This document shows, piece after piece, positions 33,979 through 42,641 of a stretch of 64,000 nucleotides of DNA. The notes beneath the pieces were generated by a model. That model worked only from the letters and a program-made list of their open reading frames with translations. It searched no databases and was not told where the DNA came from. How positions within the stretch are numbered: position 1 is the stretch's first letter; each line of letters starts with the position of its first letter. Location: NCBI GenBank assembly GCA_023426245.1, contig JAFABB010000011.1, positions 73,813-137,812 of the forward strand, read 5' to 3'. The position numbers and the translations under genes were made by a program. The DNA comes from Bacillota bacterium (GTDB lineage Bacteria > Bacillota > UBA4882 > UBA8346).

Positions 33979-35880
33979 CTATTTTGTGACATCAAAATAA
34001 TCGATAATCCCTTGATAAATACCCATAGCCGCATTATCCTTAAACTCAGCGGTTTTCATTGTACTCTCCTCCAAAAAATTCGATAAAAATCCTACTTCTA
34101 CCAAAATACCGGGCATTTGGGCTTCCCGTATCACTACAAAATTGTCTTGTTTTACTCCCAGCCCGAGAAATCCGGTTTGCCGCGTAATTTTACTGAAAAC
34201 ATCTTGCGCTAATAAACGCGACAATTGATACTGGGGATAATGAAACACCTCGATGCCGTGGACGCTTAGATCAGGATGATTGTTGGTATGAACGCTGATG
34301 AAAAGATCAGCGGAAAAATAATTGGCTAGATAAGGGCGTTCATATAAGCCAACGAAATAATCGTCGTCCCGGGTTAAAATAACCGCCGCCCCCTCCTCTT
34401 CCAGCAAGTTCTTTAACCGCATGGCGATTTCCAAGTTCAAGTCTTTTTCCCTCATTTGCCGGCCCACTGCTCCATTATCAATTCCACCGTGCCCGGGATC
34501 AATGACAATCGTTTTATGAAGGATGGGAGAGCGCTTAAAGTACACCACCAACCGGTCCCGGTTTTCGGAATATCCTATCTTATAGGTGACAAACCGGTTT
34601 AAATTGATTTCCAATTGAAAAGTCATTGGATTGGGATATGTCACCATGATTCCATCAACAAAATCATCATTTGGGGTCGCCAAATTAACACCACTTATCA
34701 CTCTGGCATTATCAAACTTGATGACAAGTTTACGGGGTGATGGCTCCTGCATAATGGCGCCAAACAATTCATCGTTTCCAATAATATACAATTCACCGCC
34801 ATCCCTTGTACTTACCCATTTGATTTGTTGAATGGTTTGAGCTTTTCGCACTTCCAGCAAATTAGGGTTGTCCCCATGTCGAAATACATAATAGGCGGAT
34901 AGATCCGGCCTCTCCAATGTCATTCGCACCGTGTCCTGATCGGTTTGCCATAGCCGAACTTCGGAAGAGCGCTTTCCATCGTTATCAATCAAGTTAACAT
35001 CTCCCGCTAAAGTGGCCCCAATAAAATCGATAATCAATTGATGATTACTTTTTTGGACTTGATATTGGGCCGGCGCGGAACTGGTTATTACAATTTTATC
35101 TTCATCATTTTGGGGTAAAACGTTAACTTTTTTTAGGATGTAATTGAAAACAAGCACGATCCGATGAGGATGATCGGGTTGGGAAATCAATTGGTACCCG
35201 ATGGTTTGATTCAAATCGAAGGCTATTTTTAAACCGTCCGGATCTTCCTTGATAAAATGAACTCCCGTAATCATCGTAAAAGGAGAAATATCGACACGTT
35301 CATTCATACTAAAATGTGCGGCCACACCGTGTAAATTAAGAACCAACTGATTGGGGCGAGTAAGGCCGGCATCAATTTTTAAATCTTGAGTGCCCTCCAA
35401 TAAAAACGCCGGGCGACCTTGATACGTGGTGATCTCAACCCCCAAAAAATAATTTTGGCTCCACTTCAATATGAGTTGTTGTTGATTTTGACTCACGATC
35501 CTCAACCCAAGTTTGGATAAAAACTCCACCGGCAACCAAAATTGCCTGTCTTTTTCAAATGGAGCATTACCTAATTGCTGTTTCCGTCCATCCAGATAAT
35601 AGGTGGAACGATTGGCATAAAATTTAATATTCGTCTTCCCGAATTTTAAAAAAAGATCATGCGCTTCAATATTCCAGGCAACAATGATGTTTAGATACCG
35701 GCTTAAAAAAGGGAGGTTGATATAATAATCGCCGTTTTCATGAATAACCATCACTTGAGAATCCAGCGGATGACCCTCAAAAATAACCTCGGATGGATGA
35801 TTTGAGGCCGCAAAAGTCTGTCGGGCCGGTATCATCATCAATAAAATGATTATCAGAAGTATCCAGTTTCGTCGTTGCAC
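33979..35880 (-). CDS. Secreted N-acetylmuramoyl-L-alanine amidase with AMIN domains
   Basis: 633 residues. A signal peptide (WILLIIILLMMIPARQTFA) is followed by a copper-amine-oxidase-like wall domain, two AMIN-type beta domains and a C-terminal Amidase_3 catalytic domain from about residue 455. Zinc ligands are visible: His in IDPGHGG, Glu in EKDLNLE, His in ISVHTN, and catalytic Glu in VEVGFLSN. It cuts the bond between peptidoglycan glycan and stem peptide. AMIN domains usually target division sites or outer-membrane systems. GTG at 35880 is the start. Last of a run of ten co-directional envelope-related genes. Confidence 0.94.
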   Translation of the reverse strand: MQRRNWILLIIILLMMIPARQTFAASNHPSEVIFEGHPLDSQVMVIHENGDYYINLPFLSRYLNIIVAWNIEAHDLFLKFGKTNIKFYANRSTYYLDGRKQQLGNAPFEKDRQFWLPVEFLSKLGLRIVSQNQQQLILKWSQNYFLGVEITTYQGRPAFLLEGTQDLKIDAGLTRPNQLVLNLHGVAAHFSMNERVDISPFTMITGVHFIKEDPDGLKIAFDLNQTIGYQLISQPDHPHRIVLVFNYILKKVNVLPQNDEDKIVITSSAPAQYQVQKSNHQLIIDFIGATLAGDVNLIDNDGKRSSEVRLWQTDQDTVRMTLERPDLSAYYVFRHGDNPNLLEVRKAQTIQQIKWVSTRDGGELYIIGNDELFGAIMQEPSPRKLVIKFDNARVISGVNLATPNDDFVDGIMVTYPNPMTFQLEINLNRFVTYKIGYSENRDRLVVYFKRSPILHKTIVIDPGHGGIDNGAVGRQMREKDLNLEIAMRLKNLLEEEGAAVILTRDDDYFVGLYERPYLANYFSADLFISVHTNNHPDLSVHGIEVFHYPQYQLSRLLAQDVFSKITRQTGFLGLGVKQDNFVVIREAQMPGILVEVGFLSNFLEESTMKTAEFKDNAAMGIYQGIIDYFDVTK

Positions 35881-36006
35881 TTTGAAAATACCACCTTAAC
35901 TGTAAATATGTGCCGCTAATAAAACAAGATCCGGTTCACCCGTGTCCGCCTTCAAAGCCCGGTTATTCTTTCAGAAACGGCAAAGACTCCAATGGAAACA
36001 AACTGC

Positions 36007-37290
36007 TTACAAATCCGCCGCAATATGTTTAGGGCTGCAGACGACCCGAATATAGTTTTTAAGGTATTTGCAGGCAACTCTTTTGATATCTTCGGTTTTA
36101 ATTTGTTGTAATTTGGGCCATAGGACTTGGTTATAGACCAATTGGGTCCGCATGTAGTAACTAAAAGCGTTTAAAAATGCGGTATTTTCTCCGGATGCAC
36201 ATTTTGCCTCATCGGCCGCTTTCATAGCCGCGAGTATCTTAACAATCTCGTCTTGCTCAATTCCTTTTTCCATCAACTTCGTCATTAATTTTACGGTTTC
36301 CGTTTCCACCGCTTCCACATGAGCGGGATCGGTCATACTGATCAAAACCAAATGAGGAGCACTGGGTTTTTCAAATTCATCGGAAAATACAACCGGTGTA
36401 TAGAATAAACCATATTTCAGCCGGAGCTCATTAAAATACTCAAAATAGTCCGATAAATAAAATGCAATCAACTTGAAAACAGGATAATCAGGATCTAAAA
36501 TGCGGGGAGCCGCGAAACCGATGCAAATGGATGCCGCTTTGCTATTTTTGTCCTCTTGTTCAATGGATTTGCTTTTAGTTAAATTCACCGGAGAAACAAA
36601 TATTCGATGATCCACGGTTTCACTTTTCATATCGGAGAAATATTTTTCAAGATCACCAATGTTTTGATGGATTTTGCCGCTCAGTGACAAAATCGCATTC
36701 CCCGGCTGATACGTTTGCCGGTACCATCGATAAACATCCGCTCCGGTTATAGATTCCAAAGTTTCCGGATTAGGCCAGTCATTATAAGGATGGCCTTCAC
36801 CATAAAAGGCTTTATTAAACTCAATATAAGGTTGAACCAGTCCTATGCGGGACTTGATTCTGCTGCAGGCATATTTCTGTAGATCGGCCACATCATCATA
36901 ACTATATATGGGTTCACTCAATAAAAACTTGATTTTTGCCAAGACGGGTTTGATATTTCTTGCTAAGGTAGTGATATTGATAACAGAGTAATCAGGACTC
37001 GTTTGAACATTCATCGATCCGATACTATCTTTCGAATCGCTTTGAAGAACCCAGTAAACAATATTGTTCATGATTTGCGCGATGCCTTTTTTACCTTCCG
37101 GTTCAAGAGCACTCCCCGATTTCAAAAGCAAGACGATTTGTGCTACTTCCGATTGGTTTTTTTGGAGGATAATATTCATTCCACTAGCGGCAGTCTGTTG
37201 AATACCATCTGAATCACCGGCCAAAACCGGGCCGATAGAGCAAAAAACCAAAAGAGACACGAAACTCCATAATAAGCATCTTTTTATCAT
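36007..37290 (-). CDS. M16-family peptidase-like protein, zinc site lost
   Basis: 427 residues with signal peptide (CLLWSFVSLLVFCSIGPVLA). The fold matches the M16B insulinase/processing peptidase half, but the HxxEH zinc motif is replaced by Gln72-x-x-Asn75-Asn76 in GIAQIMNNIVYW, so it cannot cleave alone. Adjacent to the active M16 gene with a 3-base gap, it is the non-catalytic partner expected in a heterodimeric M16B enzyme. GGAGG lies 10 bases before the ATG. Confidence 0.9.
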   Translation of the reverse strand: MIKRCLLWSFVSLLVFCSIGPVLAGDSDGIQQTAASGMNIILQKNQSEVAQIVLLLKSGSALEPEGKKGIAQIMNNIVYWVLQSDSKDSIGSMNVQTSPDYSVINITTLARNIKPVLAKIKFLLSEPIYSYDDVADLQKYACSRIKSRIGLVQPYIEFNKAFYGEGHPYNDWPNPETLESITGADVYRWYRQTYQPGNAILSLSGKIHQNIGDLEKYFSDMKSETVDHRIFVSPVNLTKSKSIEQEDKNSKAASICIGFAAPRILDPDYPVFKLIAFYLSDYFEYFNELRLKYGLFYTPVVFSDEFEKPSAPHLVLISMTDPAHVEAVETETVKLMTKLMEKGIEQDEIVKILAAMKAADEAKCASGENTAFLNAFSYYMRTQLVYNQVLWPKLQQIKTEDIKRVACKYLKNYIRVVCSPKHIAADL

Positions 37291-37293
37291 CTT

Positions 37294-38586
37294 TTAGTTT
37301 CCTCCTTCAACCGCATTTTTTACCAGAACGCTGAAAGTCGGAGGCTGCGAAAAACATTTATGGATAACGCTCTGTAAATCTTTATGATCGAGCTTTTTTA
37401 AGATGCTTAACGAATCCACGGTTATACTCTCGGGATCTATCAACCGTTGTAATTCATAGTCCAGGGCTTCCGACGGGGAATTATTGCTTTGAGCCTGCTC
37501 CATCTCTACCAAGAAAGTCACCATTTTCAATTGCTTTTGAATATCAACCTTTTGAAACTGGCGAATCAATTTTAATAGATTGGCCTTTTCCTCGCTGTAT
37601 ATTTGTTGATTATAGGGCCTGTCCCTTTCCAAATAATACAATCCAAAAAAGTCTTTCGATCCAATCGAGCGCATCATTACATAATAATCTTGCAATTCAT
37701 TTCGTTCATAATGAATACGACGGGTTTGGCCGTAAAGATATGACAAAACTCGTAAAATCATCCGCTCAGCCGGTGAAAGTCCCTCAAATTCATATGCCAA
37801 TAAAATCTGAAATTGAAAGGGATCAATATTTCGCTCTTCGGCGATATCTCCGTGGGGCAAATCAAGGTCTTTGATGGTCACATCGGAGATCTGCTGATGA
37901 CTATCACCGTAGATGTTTTTTAGCTGTTTCAATGCCGCTATAACCATTTCGGGTTGAAAATCTCCGGCAATGATGTAAGTCACGTTGGCAGGCTGATAAA
38001 AAGACCGGTAATAATCTTTTAAATCTTGAGGAGTGATCCCATAGACAGTCGCAACAGTATCATTATTTTGGGGATAAAAGTAATGCAAAATAGGATACAT
38101 CTCCAAGCGGGAGGGATAATTCATTTCCGCCTCATGAACTACAATCTTTTGCTCCAAAGCCATATTTTCCTCGGAAAGGCCGGCATTCCAAAGCACACTG
38201 TTGAAAACTTTAAAGGCTTCCGTAAATCCGGATTTCGGTACGATATATTTAAAAAATGTGGCGTCGAAAGAGGTCTCCCCGTCAAAGGTTCCTCCAAGCC
38301 GGCTGGTTACATCCAAAATATTGGTAAAAGAATATTGGGAATTCCCCCTAAAAATCATGTGCTCGGTTAAATGCGCCATACTACGCTTGGGGAAATTCAT
38401 TCCGATGGGGACTGCCGCGCACATCGAAACCATCGGCTGGTCTTTCATCACCCGATACAACAAAGTAAGCCCATTGGGCAAAAGGATTTTCGTAAAGGTT
38501 TCTCTGGGCTTGGCTTGAGCATTCAGCGGTGCAAGAACCATTATCAACGCAAGAATAATCCATACAAAATTCTTTTTTTTCATCAT
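37294..38586 (-). CDS. M16-family zinc metallopeptidase, catalytic subunit
   Basis: 430 residues with signal peptide (IILALIMVLAPLNAQA). The inverted zinc motif is intact as His72-Leu-Thr-Glu75-His76 in MAHLTEHMIFRG; the third ligand lies in the KIVVHEAEMN helix. Exported M16B enzymes degrade peptides or process envelope proteins. GGAG is 7 bases upstream of the first ATG. A LacI-type operator word lies about 100 bases upstream at 38683. Pairs with the inactive subunit downstream. Confidence 0.93.
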   Translation of the reverse strand: MMKKKNFVWIILALIMVLAPLNAQAKPRETFTKILLPNGLTLLYRVMKDQPMVSMCAAVPIGMNFPKRSMAHLTEHMIFRGNSQYSFTNILDVTSRLGGTFDGETSFDATFFKYIVPKSGFTEAFKVFNSVLWNAGLSEENMALEQKIVVHEAEMNYPSRLEMYPILHYFYPQNNDTVATVYGITPQDLKDYYRSFYQPANVTYIIAGDFQPEMVIAALKQLKNIYGDSHQQISDVTIKDLDLPHGDIAEERNIDPFQFQILLAYEFEGLSPAERMILRVLSYLYGQTRRIHYERNELQDYYVMMRSIGSKDFFGLYYLERDRPYNQQIYSEEKANLLKLIRQFQKVDIQKQLKMVTFLVEMEQAQSNNSPSEALDYELQRLIDPESITVDSLSILKKLDHKDLQSVIHKCFSQPPTFSVLVKNAVEGGN

Positions 38587-38682
38587 TCCCGGTCTCCAGT
38601 AGGATAGAATCAGTATTTAAACTGTCGGCAATAATCATCACCAAATTTGAAGGTAAACCAAAAAACCCTCATATTTCATGAA

Positions 38683-38694
38683 GAAAATGTTTTC
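38683..38694. promoter_or_regulatory. GAAAATGTTTTC word, LacI-operator-like
   Basis: Identical to the 12-base core found twice ahead of the LacI-regulated operon (28842 and 29002). It sits about 100 bases upstream of the M16 peptidase start. Confidence 0.4.
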
Positions 38695-38739
38695 ATCATC
38701 AAAGTTTTTCATTAAAAGTCCCATGCTTCGTTTCGGGAA

Positions 38740-39030
38740 TCATCGTGAGTTTAAATAATTTGAATGATGAGGCGGGGCGCGCATTTGGATTTGGAGGCAT
38801 AAAAGAAGTGATAAGAAAATAATTTTGATTCGGGGAATGCGGATAATCAAGAGGAATAACAGAAGGAATCCATACAGGGTCATCGAAGGGAACCCAACCG
38901 TTAAAAGGTCGCATAATAAACAATGCTCTTGATCCCTTTCAAAACCATGAATAAAGTAATGGCCGATCAAGAGCAACAAAACTGCTATAAAGATAAATAC
39001 GGCGATCTTAACGATAGTCTTTTTCTTCAT
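38740..39030 (-). CDS. Small membrane protein of unknown function
   Basis: 96 residues. Two hydrophobic segments (IVKIAVFIFIAVLLLLIGHYF and LYGFLLLFLLIIRIPRIKIIF) flank a short loop with HCLLCD, a CxxC pair. The last twenty residues are Pro/His-rich. GCAGGAAAC precedes ATG 39030. It lies between the YvlD-like gene and the M16 peptidases on the same strand. No family recognised; a membrane redox or metal role for CxxC is only a guess. Confidence 0.6.
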   Translation of the reverse strand: MKKKTIVKIAVFIFIAVLLLLIGHYFIHGFERDQEHCLLCDLLTVGFPSMTLYGFLLLFLLIIRIPRIKIIFLSLLLCLQIQMRAPPHHSNYLNSR

Positions 39031-39152
39031 GTTTCCTGCTTCCAAACCATTGAGGACTCGTCACAAACCGAATATTCGCTTCTACAATATAACCCATAAC
39101 TCATTAACTTACTTTTATAATTGGCTTTTTACAAAAGAACTCCTTTTTCTTT

Positions 39153-39162
39153 AAAACGTTTT
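39153..39162. promoter_or_regulatory. AAAACGTTTT palindrome
   Basis: Perfect 10-bp palindrome within TTTAAAACGTTTTCGAAAG, resembling catabolite-response (cre) or LacI-family operators. It lies about 125 bases upstream of the small membrane protein start at 39030. Confidence 0.35.
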
Positions 39163-39203
39163 CGAAAGGAAAAAATTCCCGTCCACTAAAAAAACTATTG
39201 GAT

Positions 39204-39542
39204 TCAATCTTCAAGCGCTTGAATTACCATATTACATAGGGATATGATGACAGCCGTGGCCAAAGCCAACCAAAATCCGGGGATTTGCAGGCCAGAGAGA
39301 AATGTATCGGTGAGCATTACCATCCAGGTATTGATCACCAGTGAAAAAAGTCCCAGTGTCAATAAATTAACCGGTAATGTAATTAAAAAAAGCAACGGAC
39401 GAATCAACAGATTGACACCGCCCAAAATAAGGCCGGCCCATACCGCCGCATCGATTCCACTTAAATAAATTCCCGGGAATAATTTCGCCGCGCAATAAAA
39501 CGCCACCAAATTGGCAATGACTTTTAATAGAAGTTTCCGCAT
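39204..39542 (-). CDS. YvlD-type phage-holin-family membrane protein
   Basis: 112 residues with four membrane helices; the segments GLILGGVNLLIRPLLFLITLPVNLLTLGLFSLVIN and LALATAVIISLCNMVIQAL are hallmarks of the YvlD/'mycobacterial four-helix holin-like' family (PF04020). In Bacillus, yvlD lies in the yvlABCD envelope-stress operon with a YvlB DUF4097 protein, and the same two families occur here. GAGGT lies about 6 bases before the ATG. Four bases separate it from the upstream gene. Confidence 0.88.
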   Translation of the reverse strand: MRKLLLKVIANLVAFYCAAKLFPGIYLSGIDAAVWAGLILGGVNLLIRPLLFLITLPVNLLTLGLFSLVINTWMVMLTDTFLSGLQIPGFWLALATAVIISLCNMVIQALED

Positions 39543-39546
39543 TGAG

Positions 39547-40440
39547 TTACCTCACTTTAGACTCACTGGATTTCTTTTCAAACTCTTTCATATTCCACAT
39601 CATCAAAACCAAGCAACTGATTGCAATCAGATCAAATACGGGGAAAAGTACCATTTCAATTAAACTCACACGAACTCCCGCCCGGACCATCCCGATCATC
39701 ATGGCGATTATCGCTGTCAACAAGGTAATCCCCTTAATCGTTATCACCGGAGCCAATAGATACCCAAAGGATTTTCTCCGGATAAGCAATAAGCCGGATA
39801 AAAAAGCCGCCGGAACCACAAATCCAAAATCCAAGGCTTGAATGACCAAAGTGGAATAATGCTCCAAACCGACAGGAACCGACCCTCTCATCAGGGATGG
39901 CATAATCCTGCCCAGCCACATCAGTCCGATGGTCACAGCAAGAAAAATTAAAAACCCGCCGATGAAATTTACCGGCATTTTGGGACTAAAATAAGCGCTC
40001 AAATCTATTTCGTCCCAGGACATCATGGTTAATGTAAAAGCGAAGAAACTAGCTCCCATCAGCAATACATATACCAAAAACAACGAATTGTACATTACCA
40101 GAAATGAATAGGAGGCATAGGTGTACAGAAAATATCCTAAAATTCCATTCAGCAATAATCTGCCTTTAAGTGAACCCTTTCTTGCCAGGTATAACGCAAT
40201 CATCAGGGCAGGGATACCTAAAACCAAAGTCACCCCATCCTGGGCTATTACTTGAGAAGCCCCGGATACAGAATCATACCGGTATAAGCCTTTACCGTAA
40301 ATTTTGATGTTCTCGCCATGTAAAGAATGAAACTCATATTTTCCCGGCCCTTGATTGGAAAATATCCCCCAAACCGAAGCAGCCGTTGCAAAAATGACAA
40401 TCAGTAAAACCAGTAAGCCGATGGCTTTTTTGAATTTCAT
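39547..40440 (-). CDS. Polytopic membrane protein of unknown function
   Basis: 297 residues. One N-terminal helix, a short extracytoplasmic part (residues 25-65), then about seven helices. ATG at 40440 sits 9 bases from AGGAG; the ATG at 40446 is too close. No family recognised. Its tight packing (4 bases to yvlD-like, 25 bases from the gene before) puts it in the YvlB/YvlD-type operon, so an envelope role is likely. Confidence 0.65.
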   Translation of the reverse strand: MKFKKAIGLLVLLIVIFATAASVWGIFSNQGPGKYEFHSLHGENIKIYGKGLYRYDSVSGASQVIAQDGVTLVLGIPALMIALYLARKGSLKGRLLLNGILGYFLYTYASYSFLVMYNSLFLVYVLLMGASFFAFTLTMMSWDEIDLSAYFSPKMPVNFIGGFLIFLAVTIGLMWLGRIMPSLMRGSVPVGLEHYSTLVIQALDFGFVVPAAFLSGLLLIRRKSFGYLLAPVITIKGITLLTAIIAMMIGMVRAGVRVSLIEMVLFPVFDLIAISCLVLMMWNMKEFEKKSSESKVR

Positions 40441-40465
40441 CGTCATTCTCTCCTGGAATTTTCAA

Positions 40466-40837
40466 TTAAAAGAATTCTACGGATACCGCTTGACGCTGAG
40501 ACCCCTTTCCAACCTCCACCTCAACGAAGGAATATCTTCCGTATCTGCGTAACTCATTGATCATTTCACGGCACAGCTCCAATATTTGACGAAGGGGCGG
40601 GATCTCATCCGCTGTTGGATTCCCTTTCCTGTTGCCATCAAGTCCCGCATCCAGATATTGAACATAAACGTGCTTTGGAATGAACTTTTGCGCAATCCAG
40701 AGCATATCGCCGATAATATCGAAAGTCTCATCAATCAAAAAGAGTGCCAGGGGCAATGTCATCCTAAATCCTCCGGAGCGAACCCGTACCAACAAAAAAA
40801 AGCTACGGTACATTTTGAACGGTTTGCTAATCCACAT
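40466..40837 (-). CDS. Hypothetical protein of the envelope operon
   Basis: 123 residues. The N-terminal half has a SGGFRMTLPLALFLIDETFD segment that looks like the membrane-peripheral beta/helix part seen next to SHOCT-like proteins; the second half is charged. GGTGG within the preceding gene lies 6 bases before ATG 40837, giving an 11-base overlap; ATG 40813 has no site. No known domain is assigned with confidence. Coupled to the SHOCT-like gene. Confidence 0.55.
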   Translation of the reverse strand: MWISKPFKMYRSFFLLVRVRSGGFRMTLPLALFLIDETFDIIGDMLWIAQKFIPKHVYVQYLDAGLDGNRKGNPTADEIPPLRQILELCREMINELRRYGRYSFVEVEVGKGSQRQAVSVEFF

Positions 40838-41267
40838 AGACTTCCACCTTCACCTGGCCTTCTTTGGGATCATTGGCATCGATGTCCACGATTTTCCCAT
40901 CCACCAAACCCTGATTGATTTGTTCAACCAGTTCCTCGAAGTCGATTTGGTCCAAGTCAATTCCTTTCCGGTGCATTTCTTCCCTTGCCGCCTCCGGGAT
41001 AACCCTGGTACCGAAATTGGCAAACTTGGAAGCCACTTTTAATAAGCCCAATGGCAAATTGACATTGACTTTGGTGTTGTTTTCGGTGTAAACGCGCACC
41101 CGTAAAAATCGATTGGCTAAATTAGGAGATACAGTTGCGGCGGCGGGTTTGTTTCGCCCTGCAGGTTCTTCAGTTTCTTCCAATGCTTTTAGCAATTCCA
41201 ATCCTTCCGTAGCATTAATCTTTCCTTCCTGAATCATTTGAAGAATCTTCAGTTTTTCTTCACTCAT
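40827..41267 (-). CDS. SHOCT-like domain protein
   Basis: 146 residues. The first 33 residues (MSEEKLKILQMIQEGKINAT followed by EGLELLKALEETE) form the short bihelical SHOCT-like/YvlB N-terminal module. The remainder has a strand region RFLRVRVYTENNTKVNVNLPLGLLKVASKF and an acidic end. The same module opens the next gene upstream (41313-41969) and closes the DUF2089 protein. Such proteins sit in LiaF/YvlB-type envelope-stress operons; function unknown. Confidence 0.8.
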   Translation of the reverse strand: MSEEKLKILQMIQEGKINATEGLELLKALEETEEPAGRNKPAAATVSPNLANRFLRVRVYTENNTKVNVNLPLGLLKVASKFANFGTRVIPEAAREEMHRKGIDLDQIDFEELVEQINQGLVDGKIVDIDANDPKEGQVKVEVYVD

Positions 41268-41312
41268 TGTCTAACCTCTTTTCATAATCATTTTATATTC
41301 ATCTTCTATTCC

Positions 41313-41969
41313 TCAGTTGCGAAATATTTCGCCGCCTAAGGTTGTCCCGGCTACGTTGCCGGTCACATTGCGGAATTCCACATCAGCGCCCATGGTATGA
41401 ACCCGGCCGTCGGCATTCGAGTCACGCAGCTCAATATCTCCACCGGCGGTAGTCAAGTTGAGACGGCCGTTAATATGTGAAAGCCGGATATCGCCTCCAA
41501 GGGTCCTGCCGTTGATTTGACCGGAAACATCCCGGATGCGGATATCGCCCCCTGCGGTATAAATGGTCAAATCCCAATTATACGGCACCTTGACTTCATA
41601 ATCGCTGCTGCCTAAGGAAAAGATCTTGTACCGCTCGCCGGTCCACTTATGTTTTTGGAAAGCGCGGGAAGACTTGGGTTCATCAATGATGATATCATTG
41701 CCATCCCAACCTCCCACACTGATATCGCCACCACCAATGAGAGTAACCTCCAGATGGTGGCAATCACCATTCCCCGACGATTTAAAGCCATTGCCTTGGC
41801 CATGTTCCGGACCTGGTCCACCGGTTGTTTGATTTGTCGTTGCATCATTTGTTAAAGTTTCATTTGCTCCCGCAGTTTCATCTAACGCGCCCAACAATTC
41901 CAATGTTTCTTCAGCGCTGATCTTCCCTTCCTTGAATAAATCAAGTATCCGCAACTTTTCTTCAGACAT
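41313..41969 (-). CDS. DUF4097 (YvlB-like) beta-repeat protein
   Basis: 218 residues. SHOCT-like module at 1-35 (MSEEKLRILDLFKEGKISAE), a Thr/Gly/Asn linker (40-70), then a right-handed beta-repeat domain with recurring GGDI words (GGGDISVGG, AGGDIRIRD, LGGDIRLSH, AGGDIELRD) and a TLGGEIFRN end. This is the DUF4097 fold of YvlB and LiaF-like proteins, thought to act in cell-envelope stress. ATG 41969 is used, with GGAGGG about 11 bases upstream. Slightly short for the family at the C terminus. Confidence 0.85.
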   Translation of the reverse strand: MSEEKLRILDLFKEGKISAEETLELLGALDETAGANETLTNDATTNQTTGGPGPEHGQGNGFKSSGNGDCHHLEVTLIGGGDISVGGWDGNDIIIDEPKSSRAFQKHKWTGERYKIFSLGSSDYEVKVPYNWDLTIYTAGGDIRIRDVSGQINGRTLGGDIRLSHINGRLNLTTAGGDIELRDSNADGRVHTMGADVEFRNVTGNVAGTTLGGEIFRN

Positions 41970-42034
41970 TTGTCTGCAGCCCTCCTTATGCATTTCGATC
42001 GGAGCTAATATTGATGGTAAATTGGATTAACGTA

Positions 42035-42436
42035 CTATTTCGTAGTCAGTTTTTTCAGTTGTTTCGCTGCTTCCTGAGGAGTTATTTCACCACGTTCCAG
42101 TGAATCCAGCACGGCTTGCCGAGCTTGCCGTTCTTCCTTCTCTTCGGCAAGTTCCCCTGCATCCCGTTCAACCCGGTAACCTAAAGCTTCAATTGCCGCA
42201 TCCAGCCGGTTGCGTACCGTGGGATAAGAAATTCCCAATTCTTTCTCAACATCTTTAATATTACCGCGGCATTTGATGAAAACCTCGATAAAATCGCGCT
42301 GTTCGGCGGGAAGCCGGCAAAACTTACAGGTTGAAAACTCTCCTTCCAATTTGGTCCCGCATTTGGCACAGCTTAATTTGGTAACTGTCAATTCATTATT
42401 GCAAACCGGGCATTGACCCGGCGCTTTATAGCGCAT
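42035..42436 (-). CDS. DUF2089 family zinc-ribbon/HTH regulator
   Basis: 133 residues. N-terminal zinc ribbon with CPVCNNELTVTKLSCAKCGTKLEG and FSTCKFCRL, then a DUF2089 helix-turn-helix (DVEKELGISYPTVRNRLDAAIEALGY) and a C-terminal SHOCT-like segment (VLDSLERGEITPQEAAKQL). It is the first gene of the envelope operon and its likely transcriptional regulator. ATG at 42436 is chosen; the frame could extend to GTG 42460 but that lacks the conserved start. Confidence 0.9.
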   Translation of the reverse strand: MRYKAPGQCPVCNNELTVTKLSCAKCGTKLEGEFSTCKFCRLPAEQRDFIEVFIKCRGNIKDVEKELGISYPTVRNRLDAAIEALGYRVERDAGELAEEKEERQARQAVLDSLERGEITPQEAAKQLKKLTTK

Positions 42437-42487
42437 ACTCTTCCGTTCCTTTCCACCCAATAACCTTTGCTGTTAAATTATGTTCAT

Positions 42488-42516
42488 AGTCTACTACAAT
42501 AAATTAATTTCGTCAA
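42488..42516 (-). promoter_or_regulatory. Promoter of the DUF2089/envelope operon
   Basis: Minus-strand TTGACG (42511-42516) and TAGACT (42488-42493) with a 17-base spacer, about 50 bases before the DUF2089 start. The -10 is a partial match. Confidence 0.5.
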
Positions 42517-42529
42517 TCATCATTTTAAT

Positions 42530-42562
42530 AAAATTAATATATAGATTAATAATATTAATTTT
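42530..42562. repeat. AT-rich inverted repeat upstream of the DUF2089 promoter
   Basis: AAAATTAATAT (42530-42540) and ATATTAATTTT (42552-42562), perfect 11-bp arms separated by 11 bases, ending about 14 bases upstream of the -35. Position suits an activator or autoregulatory site. Confidence 0.5.
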
Positions 42563-42641
42563 GGGATATAAAAAAGATTGCCGAAGCGCCATTCCAAAGA
42601 CAGGGCACCAACCGGCAATCAAAGCTTAGGTCCATAAACTG

